This document shows, in pieces, positions 8,484-17,113 of a stretch of DNA of 48,166 nt. The translations under genes were made by a program, and so were the position numbers. The notes under the pieces were generated by a model. The model made no database searches, was not told where the DNA came from, and saw only the letters and a program-made list of their open reading frames with translations. Within the stretch, counting starts at the first letter, position 1; each line of letters opens with the position of its first letter. Source of the stretch: Candidatus Berkelbacteria bacterium (GTDB lineage: Bacteria; Patescibacteriota; UBA1384; DTJR01); NCBI GenBank assembly GCA_026397175.1, contig JAPLVK010000005.1, positions 1 through 48,166 of the forward strand. The letters run 5' to 3'.

Positions 8484-8840
8484 ATGGCAAACGATTACTA
8501 TCAACCCACCGGTTCGCAACAGCCAACACCTGTTGGTGGAGATGATCAGGCAGGTCAACCCGCCGGGTCAAGCCCTCTGGGCGGCGGCGACAGCGGACAG
8601 CAGACGACCGATGCACCCGATATTGCCGAGACACCTCAAGCAGTGCCAATCGAGACACCGGCCGCACCAGCACCGGTAGGCGAAACACCTGCTCCCGAAG
8701 TGCCTGCTACTCCGACACCTCAACCAGAAGCAGACCAGCCCTTGACTGGAACGACCAGTGACCAGCAACCGGCGACTATATCGCCTCCAACCCCACCGGC
8801 TGCTCCGGAACAACCACAAAGCGCTCCTTGGGAACAATAA
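8484..8840 (+). CDS. Pro/Gln/Thr-rich low-complexity protein
   Basis: 118 aa ORF, SD CGGAGGAAAAT before ATG. Confidence 0.6.
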   Translation: MANDYYQPTGSQQPTPVGGDDQAGQPAGSSPLGGGDSGQQTTDAPDIAETPQAVPIETPAAPAPVGETPAPEVPATPTPQPEADQPLTGTTSDQQPATISPPTPPAAPEQPQSAPWEQ

Positions 8841-8969
8841 ACCGAATATAGAATTACGAATCTCGAATTATGAGCAGAAACATCAAAAAGATGTTAGTTT
8901 TAGATGTTTTTATTCATAATTCATTATTCGATATTCATACTTCATGCTCATTCTTGCTATACTTAGGTT

Positions 8970-9134
8970 GTGGAAAAGAATAATAAACAGATCTTATATC
9001 TTGTTTTGTTGATAGTAGTTTTTGTAGTTCTCGTGATCTTGATTTATGTCGGCGCCCTCGGGATGCAAAGGGGAATTTATGGAACAAAATTATCAATGTC
9101 GAATTATGAATCACGAATTATGAATTATGAATAA
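8970..9134 (+). CDS. Small single-TM protein (GTG start), C-terminus encoded by a heptad repeat
   Basis: VEKNNKQILYLVLLIVVFVVLVILIYVGALGMQRGIYGTKLSMSNYESRIMNYE*; not in the supplied ORF track. Confidence 0.4.
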   Translation: MEKNNKQILYLVLLIVVFVVLVILIYVGALGMQRGIYGTKLSMSNYESRIMNYE

Positions 9135-9516
9135 AGCCATAGAAGACAAAAAAATCAGAACATTTACGGACCTTAACGCTTGGCGAGAAGGACACAAATT
9201 GGTACTTATGATCTACAAAATAACTCGTAGCTTTCCAAAAGAAGAATTATTTGGCCTCACTAGCCAGATCAGGCGATGCGCGGTCTCGATTACATCGAAT
9301 ATTGCCGAGGGATTTAGTCGAAAGTCGTATAAAGAGAAAGTGGTTTTCTATTCAACAGCACTAGGTTCGCTAACAGAGCTGCAAAATCAACTTCTAATTG
9401 CCAGGGATGTAAAATATATAACTGAAGCAACTTTTCAGAAGATTGCCGATCAAACAGTTTTGGTACACAAAATAATTAACGGGTTAATTCGCGAATCGAA
9501 AATTCGTCATTCTTAA
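9127..9516 (+). CDS. Four-helix-bundle protein (23S rRNA intervening-sequence protein family)
   Basis: FTDLNAWREGHKLVLMIYKIT...LTSQIRRCAVSITSNIAEGFSR. Confidence 0.9.
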   Translation: MNKAIEDKKIRTFTDLNAWREGHKLVLMIYKITRSFPKEELFGLTSQIRRCAVSITSNIAEGFSRKSYKEKVVFYSTALGSLTELQNQLLIARDVKYITEATFQKIADQTVLVHKIINGLIRESKIRHS

Positions 9517-9561
9517 CTGACTCGTGAATTATTCGTAATTCAAAATTCATAATTCAATATC

Positions 9562-12500
9562 ATGCTTTTACTTATTCGCCTACTACTATCTCTCGATATA
9601 ATCGCGTCGCTCATTGCCGCGCCGATTTTTGCGGGGGGATTTGGGTTGGGAAGCGGAGCGGGCGGATCTAGTTTTAGCCAACAAACCGATCTTAATAAAA
9701 ACGATAGCGACAAAGAAGCGGCCTATATTTTGCTTACGAACTCGTGTGATGCGGCCGCATGGAATCAAAATGCGCCCTCCGGTCCAAAATTCCCGACTAG
9801 CTCAAACGATACTAGCTTCTCCTCGTTGGTTTCGAAAGCCAAGGACCTCGACTGGGGCAAGTTGTGCCAGGCAAAAGAAAGCGGTAAATACGGGATTATT
9901 TTTGTCGGTTCGGCGGCAAATGAAATGAAACTAATGTTTCAAAACAAATGGGACAAACGGACCCTCTATGCCACTGTTTATCTCTTTCAGAAACGATTTT
10001 CTGCCTCGGGCTACAACGAGTCATGCGAGGGAGAAATAAAAAATTCTTTTGGCATGACAATTAAAAAAATATACTCACCGTTAATGACTTTGGCGGTTCA
10101 TTTTGATGCACAAACAGGACTCCCCTATAACGATTCGGACGGATCGCCCTCAAAATTAAGCAAGGAATTTGTCGAGGATGACGCGGCGGCCGCAGACCCT
10201 TCGGTGAACGACCGGAATGTTTCGCCCCACGCGCGCGGCCAGGCCTTCGATGTAGTAACTTTGGGTTGCAATAAAATCTATGCTAAAGGAAAGCTGAAAG
10301 CCATTCAGCCGACCTATATTCAGACGGGGCAAACAGCGAAAGCAAAGTGGGTTAATCCCGCTATAGAAGATATTTTAAACGAAGCCAACCAGATCAACGA
10401 CGAAGAAGGCGAAGACGCAATAATTCCAAGTTCAATCGGTGATGACCCGCCTTTTGCCTCTGGAGTATCGGCTTTAGCTTCATCAAAAGGCCTTTCGGCG
10501 GCGCTTGCCGCAAACGGCCAAATGAACCCACAAAATCAACCAAAAATCTTGCCTCAACCAAGCGACACAAATTCGGCTACAGCCCCCTCAACAACAGATG
10601 CGCGAAGTTCAAATGCCAAAAAAGCCGCCGCATATGCATCGCGGGTTTTAGAGCAAAAATTATCACTTCCGGCCGGGACGCTACAAAATGGAACGGATTT
10701 AAAAACCGCCGGTCGCGCGGCATTTTTGGCGAAAACCGGTTTCAGCTTGCCCGATCCAATAACCGATCAAGATATTCCGCCGACCTTGCTTGCAGTAATA
10801 AACCAGCAAAGCGCCGATTTTGCCCTCGAGGTACCACAAGAAGCCATAGACCTTTTTAAACAAAAAAAATACGACGAGGCCTATAAACTAATCGGCGCGT
10901 CTGATTTAAATCGACGCTTTGAACTCAATTTAAACGATAGTCAAATCAAAGAAATCGCCAAAACCGGCAAGATGCCTAACGATCAAATCAAAAAAATTAT
11001 CGCCAGCAAAGTCGCTAAAGACCCCAATGAACAGCTATTGTATAACGCACTTCTTGATAAGGGTTACGACGGCGTGGATTCGGCTTTGGACGAATTCCAA
11101 AGTCAGCAGGAGAAACAAGCACCGTACAAGTTAGTCAAAATCATGATTTCTGGCGACCAACTAACTGACGACCAAAAGTCCATCTTAGCGGATTTTATGA
11201 GCAACGATCCGGTTATAAAAGACGGAGCAAAGCGGCGAATGCGCGAGATAGATAAATCAAAAGCACTAGCCGATTGGATGACACAAAATGGAAAAATGAC
11301 TCCTCAAGAAGTGGCGTTTTGCCAAGGCGCGCTAGATCTTTATAAAAAATCGTCTAACCCCAAGGAGGAACTGGAAAGACAAAATCCGGATGTCAAAACA
11401 AAGGTCTTGGCAAACGCAATTTCGCTGATGGGCGATGACGAGAAACTGGCCTTAACACAGGTGGTCGGGCCGAACCCTTCGCCCAAGGATTTAGAGGCGG
11501 CGATGAAGGACGGTCGGCTTGAGGATGCGGGCAAGGTCTTTGCGATTTCAAAACAACTCGAGCAGGCGGGCGTTGCAAAATCAGATGCTAATCAGCTGGC
11601 GGCCGGTTTGGTGAGCCATCAGGCCTCAACATCTGATGCGGCAATCGCCGTATTCAACGGAAAATATTCTTCGCAATATGGAGTAAATCTGACCAAAGAC
11701 GATTTTAAAAATTTCAAGACCGGGCAAATCTCGCCGGTCGCGCAAACAATTGCGTACGGCAAAATCAAAGAGCAAACCGGGCTTGATGTAAACACGATTA
11801 AAGCGGCATTTAAAGATAAAAATCCGCAGGCCAAAGAGCAAGTCGCCCAAGCAGCCGTAGATAAAATCAACGCGCCCGCCTGGAGCAAAAAATACATCAA
11901 CGACTATGTCAAGGATTATTTTCAAAAAGACAAACAGGAAAATATTTCTAAGGCGGGCGCGGATCAAAAAGCCGACTCAATCGGCGCATCAATCGACAAA
12001 AATAATCAAGAAAAAAAGACCGTTTCCGATCAGTTAAAAGACGCATATCACAAAGCAATTGATAAAGGCGATTTAGCAGCGCGCGACAAAGCGGCAAGCG
12101 TTCTTCAGGAGTACGGCATGGGCGAAAAAGATGCTCAAAATATTGCCGCGGGACATTTTGACAAAGCCCAAGACAAGGCGCTGGCCGCGGTTTTAGCCAA
12201 ACAGGGTTACGGCAGCTACGACCAGATGAAAACGATTATTGACGGCAGCGCTTCAAAAGACACGAAATACAACTTTTCCGATCCGATCATTGCTGATGTT
12301 TTGAACAAACAAGGTATTCAGCTCGAAGAAAAAAATGTTTCAAAAACGCTGCTGGAGGGGACTTCTGATCAGAGAGAAAAAATGGCGAAGGATGCGGGCG
12401 AACAATATGCCGCTAATGAGCTATCGACAAAAGCAGGAGAGATGGGAGTTGCAATCAACAAAGATCAGGCAAAAGAAATTATTAAAAATCATGATTGGGG

Positions 12501-13593
12501 AACTTTCAAAGATCAAGGAAGCGATATCGGCAAAAACTCGGCGGCACAAAAGGTCTCCGAGTCGTTAGGCGGCACGGTTTCGCCGGAGCAGGTTAGAGCG
12601 CTTTACGACAAAGCAACGAGCGACGGGCTTGATACAAATGACGCTAAAAATCTGGGCTGGGGGGTTTTGGAGGAACAAACCGGTTTTTCCAAGGACTCGA
12701 TTGATAATTTTAGAAATAATTTTGATAATTTAAAAGATATAACAACAACGCAAATTCAAAATTTTGATTATTCGGGCCAAGGAGCGGCGATCGGGACCGG
12801 CGTTATTTTAAATACCGTTATAGGGCAGCAGCTGGCGGCAATTGACCCGACCGGAGGCCTCGCCACAAGCTATGCCATGACATACGCGCAGGATTATTTA
12901 GCAACTTTGGGCGTGAGTGCGCCGATTCTACTGGGCGTGGCATTTTTAATCAATCCGCAAGCGACAATCGCCTCGATAAAAAATACAATTCAAATGGCTT
13001 TTGGGTTTATTTCCGATCCGGTTGGCACAATCATGGGATTTTTGGGCGGATTCGGGATTGGCGGGAGCAAACCTAAGGCATTTCCTCCAGTTAACAAACC
13101 GGATTTTGGCACACTCGATAAAGTGTCCTCTGGGGCATTAACAGCCGCTGGAGTTGTTGGGGCTTCCGGGAATATTGCTCTTTCTGGTTACCAAGGTTCG
13201 GCCAAACCATCGAAAAGTTATTTTGAAAAAGCGGCGCGCAGAGAAGTTGACCATATCACCGAGGATATGCTGATGTTTTCGCTCATTCAGAAATCCCCGG
13301 CGTTAAAAGCCGATCACTGGACAAGATTTATGGGTAAAATCGAGTTGCCATCAAGTCCGCTCGAAGTTGAACAGATTTTCCCCGGCAGAATCGCCTCAAA
13401 AACTGATCTGGCGGGAGTCAGCGATCGCTTTTATGACCAAGAGGGCTCGGGCAGTTTTATGGGACTTGATAATTTAAATCTGCTTTTAAAGGCCGTTTAC
13501 GGGGCGAGTTATGATCCGCTAAAAAGCTATGGGCGAAAACAAGGGCTTTTGTACTCGAAAACGATTCCGGATAGAGTACATATTGGGTTTTAG
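9562..13593 (+). CDS. Giant exported protein with an M15/LAS-like SxHxxGxAxD motif and C-terminal hydrophobic region
   Basis: 1343 aa, signal peptide, SPHARGQAFDVV, Lys/Asp/Ala-rich helical middle, TM segments near the C-terminus. Confidence 0.7.
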   Translation: MLLLIRLLLSLDIIASLIAAPIFAGGFGLGSGAGGSSFSQQTDLNKNDSDKEAAYILLTNSCDAAAWNQNAPSGPKFPTSSNDTSFSSLVSKAKDLDWGKLCQAKESGKYGIIFVGSAANEMKLMFQNKWDKRTLYATVYLFQKRFSASGYNESCEGEIKNSFGMTIKKIYSPLMTLAVHFDAQTGLPYNDSDGSPSKLSKEFVEDDAAAADPSVNDRNVSPHARGQAFDVVTLGCNKIYAKGKLKAIQPTYIQTGQTAKAKWVNPAIEDILNEANQINDEEGEDAIIPSSIGDDPPFASGVSALASSKGLSAALAANGQMNPQNQPKILPQPSDTNSATAPSTTDARSSNAKKAAAYASRVLEQKLSLPAGTLQNGTDLKTAGRAAFLAKTGFSLPDPITDQDIPPTLLAVINQQSADFALEVPQEAIDLFKQKKYDEAYKLIGASDLNRRFELNLNDSQIKEIAKTGKMPNDQIKKIIASKVAKDPNEQLLYNALLDKGYDGVDSALDEFQSQQEKQAPYKLVKIMISGDQLTDDQKSILADFMSNDPVIKDGAKRRMREIDKSKALADWMTQNGKMTPQEVAFCQGALDLYKKSSNPKEELERQNPDVKTKVLANAISLMGDDEKLALTQVVGPNPSPKDLEAAMKDGRLEDAGKVFAISKQLEQAGVAKSDANQLAAGLVSHQASTSDAAIAVFNGKYSSQYGVNLTKDDFKNFKTGQISPVAQTIAYGKIKEQTGLDVNTIKAAFKDKNPQAKEQVAQAAVDKINAPAWSKKYINDYVKDYFQKDKQENISKAGADQKADSIGASIDKNNQEKKTVSDQLKDAYHKAIDKGDLAARDKAASVLQEYGMGEKDAQNIAAGHFDKAQDKALAAVLAKQGYGSYDQMKTIIDGSASKDTKYNFSDPIIADVLNKQGIQLEEKNVSKTLLEGTSDQREKMAKDAGEQYAANELSTKAGEMGVAINKDQAKEIIKNHDWGTFKDQGSDIGKNSAAQKVSESLGGTVSPEQVRALYDKATSDGLDTNDAKNLGWGVLEEQTGFSKDSIDNFRNNFDNLKDITTTQIQNFDYSGQGAAIGTGVILNTVIGQQLAAIDPTGGLATSYAMTYAQDYLATLGVSAPILLGVAFLINPQATIASIKNTIQMAFGFISDPVGTIMGFLGGFGIGGSKPKAFPPVNKPDFGTLDKVSSGALTAAGVVGASGNIALSGYQGSAKPSKSYFEKAARREVDHITEDMLMFSLIQKSPALKADHWTRFMGKIELPSSPLEVEQIFPGRIASKTDLAGVSDRFYDQEGSGSFMGLDNLNLLLKAVYGASYDPLKSYGRKQGLLYSKTIPDRVHIGF

Positions 13594-13655
13594 CAGACCG
13601 TTAAAAAACACCATTAAATGTCATTGCAATAATTCTTCTTGTCATTGACAATGGG

Positions 13656-13699
13656 TTTTCGTGTACAAATTTCTCGATCGAGAAATTTGTACACGAAAA
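13656..13699. repeat. 44-bp perfect palindrome
   Basis: TTTTCGTGTACAAATTTCTCGA|TCGAGAAATTTGTACACGAAAA. Confidence 0.95.
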
Positions 13700-13819
13700 T
13701 GAATCTGTTAAATTCTGATAATTACAAAATCAAGCTGAACATTTAGTTTTGTGATTTCGGTTAGGTTTTTATATTACTCAATGACTATGCTACGGTTAGG
13801 TTTTACGCTACTTGATGCG

Positions 13820-13851
13820 TATACGATTTTTCTGTACAGAAAAATCGTATA
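13820..13851. repeat. 32-bp perfect palindrome
   Basis: TATACGATTTTTCTGT|ACAGAAAAATCGTATA. Confidence 0.95.
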
Positions 13852-13915
13852 TTTAATTAAATCTGTTAAATTTAGATATCTTTAAAATTTCAAAATTTTT
13901 TCCCGAACTGGAAAA

Positions 13916-13951
13916 TATGCAACTAATGGACGGTCGTCAATTAGTTGCATA
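13916..13951. repeat. Inverted repeat TATGCAACTAAT...ATTAGTTGCATA
   Basis: 12-bp perfect arms, inner GACggtcGTC. Confidence 0.9.
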
Positions 13952-14050
13952 AATTACCAGAAGAAAACAAACAAGGAATCATTTTTTGCTTCCTGAAACG
14001 GGAAAAGACAAAATCAATTTAAAATGATTGAATTTTAGAATCTAAAAAAA

Positions 14051-14086
14051 CAGGCCGCAGAGCTATCGAAAGATAGATGCGGCCTG
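14051..14086 (-). terminator. Terminator of the PurM-like gene (cassette F)
   Basis: CAGGCCGCA...TGCGGCCTG with T7 tract on the minus strand. Confidence 0.85.
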
Positions 14087-14121
14087 TTGTGAGGCCAGAA
14101 AAGGCCTGGAAAGTGAGTCCA

Positions 14122-15240
14122 TTATTCTGCGGGCGGGGGAAGGTCGAGAAAACCGAGGGGCTTGGTGCCGACAGCGGTTCTTCGTGTACCTTCTTCGATT
14201 CGGCCGACCTCGAGCATGTCGTAGCCGGCTGAAGTGCCTATTCCGATCAGCCGATCCACAAGGTTCCGCTTGACGAAGAAGTACATACCCGCACCCATGT
14301 TGAAGGTCGTGGCACAGGTGTAGGCATCAACGCCAATGTCAAGCATAAACTGCATCAGTGGTGGCAACTCTTGCCACCACGAGAGAACATGGTAGGTCAG
14401 ATTCCGATGATCGTCCGCCAGCTTACCGACACCGCTTCCAGTTGCAGGCAAAAGACCTGCAAGCTCAATCTCGGCTTCTTGGATCGCCTCGACCAGTCCA
14501 ACATAGCACATGGTCGGGATTAGCGCTTCGGCCCCAAGTGTGTTGCCGTTTGGCAACAGAGTCAGGAACTTATCCGGCAGTTTCATCGCCCGATCAATGA
14601 CAAGCGAGATGCCGTTTGAGTGAAGACCCGAAGATCGGGCCGCGACGATGCTTAAGCCGCTCTTTAGGCGGTCGGCGGTGATCGCGTTCAGCTGCGGATT
14701 GACAAGGATCGAATTGACCGCGCAGCTCATCACTGGCGCGTCATCTACCGGTTCATCGGCTTTGACCAAAAACCGGTAATTCGGCGATTCGCCGCCGACG
14801 AGTGTCATCGAGCAGAGTTTGCAGACATCATAGGTACCCCGGGCGTAGTCGGCCGCTCGCTCTTCGTCCGCAAACCAGTCGGATTTGCGCGGCGTAACTT
14901 CGTTAGAATAAGCAAACGGCAAAAACGGTAAGGAGTCGCCGACTCCCATCATCGCCAGATCCTGCGCAAGGGTGTTGTAGTGGGGCATGTGATCGCCATA
15001 CTTGTACATCCATTCGGCGATCCAACTCTTGTTGCCAAGCCCCTCCAGAAGCGGGCCGCGGAAATAGTGTGGCTGTTGCTCGAAGTAGTTCCAGTAGACC
15101 GACCTGTTGCCGTAGAAAACATCCACTCCGCGGCGCTTGGAAAAGTCGCGCGTCTCCCGACCGACTTCGACCATCATCTTCTTGAAATCCCCCATCAACC
15201 CATAGTCAACGAACTCGGAATAACCACTTTTTTGCTCCAT
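14122..15240 (-). CDS. AIR-synthase (PurM)-related protein (cassette F)
   Basis: TLVGGESPNY, ARSSGLHSNGISLV, TTFNMGAGMYFFV resemble PurM motifs. Confidence 0.8.
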   Translation of the reverse strand: MEQKSGYSEFVDYGLMGDFKKMMVEVGRETRDFSKRRGVDVFYGNRSVYWNYFEQQPHYFRGPLLEGLGNKSWIAEWMYKYGDHMPHYNTLAQDLAMMGVGDSLPFLPFAYSNEVTPRKSDWFADEERAADYARGTYDVCKLCSMTLVGGESPNYRFLVKADEPVDDAPVMSCAVNSILVNPQLNAITADRLKSGLSIVAARSSGLHSNGISLVIDRAMKLPDKFLTLLPNGNTLGAEALIPTMCYVGLVEAIQEAEIELAGLLPATGSGVGKLADDHRNLTYHVLSWWQELPPLMQFMLDIGVDAYTCATTFNMGAGMYFFVKRNLVDRLIGIGTSAGYDMLEVGRIEEGTRRTAVGTKPLGFLDLPPPAE

Positions 15241-15329
15241 CAGTAAGTCACCCTTTCTCGAATGTGTGGCGTATTCTTACGGGATTAGAATAGCATATTA
15301 TTTTGGAAAAGCTACACGATGGATCCAGA

Positions 15330-15391
15330 TGTCATTTCGACCGTAGCGGAGAAATCTATTTTTTAGATCTCTCGACAAGCTCGAGATGACA
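15330..15391. repeat. REP-like hairpin repeat TGTCATTTCGACC...TCGAGATGACA
   Basis: Inverted arms plus inner GAGAaATCTA/TAGATcTCTC. Confidence 0.75.
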
Positions 15392-15541
15392 GGAAATGCA
15401 TTGTTGCTTGATTGTTTAATCGCCCAATTATTTGCAGTTTTTGGTATAATAATTTTGATGAAGGAGGCGAACAATCAGCAGTCAGCAATCAGCCGTCAGG
15501 TTGTTTGGTGTTGATTTAGAGTTCTAATTTGGAGGGGAACA

Positions 15542-15679
15542 GTGCAGTACAAAGTGCCACAGAATATAGATATGGAAGACCCCACACCGTTCCTTACTGT
15601 GAAACGGATTACATCCTGTTATCACAGTGCGTCAGGTTGCGGGGCGGGACTCATACACCTAATGGTTGGGGAGATTTAG
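15542..15679 (+). other. Partial upstream copy of prgI start (13 codons) fused to a structured repeat; 45-codon ORF
   Basis: GTG CAG TAC AAA GTG CCA CAG AAT ATA GAT ATG GAA GAC versus the prgI start at 15682. Confidence 0.7.
15580..15660 (+). repeat. Structured interspersed element, copy A
   Basis: Aligns with 39914-39994; hairpin arms show compensatory changes. Confidence 0.75.
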
Positions 15680-15681
15680 AT

Positions 15682-16299
15682 ATGCAGTATAAAGTGCCGC
15701 AAAACATAGATATGGAGGACAAAATCATCGGGCCGTTTACGATGAAACAGTTCGTCTATCTTTTAATTCCCGGTGGAATAATTTACGGATGGTATTCCGA
15801 ACTTGCCCAAAATTACGACAATTTTATGGTGGAATTTTTGGTCGTCGCCATTCCGGTTGGCATAATCGGCGTCTGCTTTGCTTTGGTTAAAATTAACGAC
15901 CGGCCTTTTGAATTTTTTGCCTTAAGCTTGATTCGTTTCATGATTTCCCCAAAACAGCGCAAATGGGTCAGCGGTTACGCTCCGGAAAATGTGATTTTGC
16001 TTGATAAAGCCGAAGCGCCAAAACCGGAGACCCATCTTAAAGACGAGGGTGATCTTGATGATCTATCAAAAGCGTTAGATCAAAGTTCGGCCGAGATTCG
16101 GGCCAAATCAGAACCGGTAAAAATTGCAAAACCGAGAGCGAAAGAAAACGAGCCCAGCGAGACGGTCTTGAATTTATCCGTCAAAGATGTAAAAGCCGCC
16201 GCCGAGAAACAAAATCAAGCCCAATCCACTCCAAAATCTACCGGGGGTACGCAAAATTCCGTCGCCGCCCAAAAGAAAAAATTTATGGGATTATTTTAA
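15682..16299 (+). CDS. PrgI-family protein
   Basis: MQYKVPQNIDMEDKIIGPFTMKQFVYLLIPGGIIY, two TM segments; located before the VirB4 genes. Confidence 0.8.
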   Translation: MQYKVPQNIDMEDKIIGPFTMKQFVYLLIPGGIIYGWYSELAQNYDNFMVEFLVVAIPVGIIGVCFALVKINDRPFEFFALSLIRFMISPKQRKWVSGYAPENVILLDKAEAPKPETHLKDEGDLDDLSKALDQSSAEIRAKSEPVKIAKPRAKENEPSETVLNLSVKDVKAAAEKQNQAQSTPKSTGGTQNSVAAQKKKFMGLF

Positions 16300-16300
16300 A

Positions 16301-17113
16301 ATGGCCAAACCACAACCCGTTTCAACCCAACAACACATTCCGATTTCCGCGGTTTACGATTCGGTTTTGGTAACGCACAAAGGAATGTTTGCCGAAATCA
16401 TCATGGTCAATTCGGTTAATTTCGGCTTAAAAAGCGAAGAGGAGCAAAACGCCATTATTTATCAATATCAGGCGTTTTTAAACTCGCTTTCATTTTCGAT
16501 TCAAATCACCATGAATTCAAAACAACTTGATTTGACAAATTATGTTAAAGACCTGGAAGGTCGCATCGCACAGGAACCAAACGAGCTGATCCGCTATCAA
16601 ATTCAAGAATATGTTGATTTTATCCAAAAGCTGATTTCAATCGCCAACATCATGGACAAAAAGTTTTTTATCACCGTGCCCTACCAGCTGCCGCCAAACG
16701 AAATGCCGTCAAGCGGCTTTTTCGCCAATTTGTTTGGCACAACCAGAGTCCACCTTAAAGTCCCGCTTCAAAAATTTATCAAGATTAAAGAGGAACTGGA
16801 GCAGCGCTCAAATGTCGTGATCTCGGGGCTTTCGTCGCTTGGCATTTCTTCGCAGATTTTAAACACCAAGCAGTTGATCGAGCTTTTTTACCGCACTTAT
16901 AATCCCGAAGAAGCGATGCGGGAAAAAATTAAAGGTGATGTTGAATCAATCGGGGTGCAAACCGAGCAGGCGGAGCAAATCGGGCAAAAGGCAAAAGACG
17001 ATCAGGACAAAGCGCAAGCCGATCAAAGCGCCGCTTCAAACCAGTCAAATCAAATTGATTCCGTCAAAGGAAACGCAAACGAAATACAAGTGCCAATAAA
17101 TCAAACCAGATGA
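16301..17113 (+). CDS. VirB4/TraC N-terminal-domain-like protein
   Basis: HIPISAVYDSVLVTHKGMFAEIIMV...AIIYQYQAFLNSLSFSIQI; ATGA overlap with the VirB4 ATPase. Confidence 0.6.
   Translation: MAKPQPVSTQQHIPISAVYDSVLVTHKGMFAEIIMVNSVNFGLKSEEEQNAIIYQYQAFLNSLSFSIQITMNSKQLDLTNYVKDLEGRIAQEPNELIRYQIQEYVDFIQKLISIANIMDKKFFITVPYQLPPNEMPSSGFFANLFGTTRVHLKVPLQKFIKIKEELEQRSNVVISGLSSLGISSQILNTKQLIELFYRTYNPEEAMREKIKGDVESIGVQTEQAEQIGQKAKDDQDKAQADQSAASNQSNQIDSVKGNANEIQVPINQTR

Noticed and set aside
9127-9516. Four-helix-bundle protein as part of a diversity-generating retroelement (Avd-like)
   Set aside because: No reverse transcriptase, template repeat or variable repeat seen in the window.
15580-15660. Integron attC site
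   Set aside because: Only copy B has a GTTGGGT (GTTRRRY) match; no RYYYAAC partner, no integrase IntI nearby.
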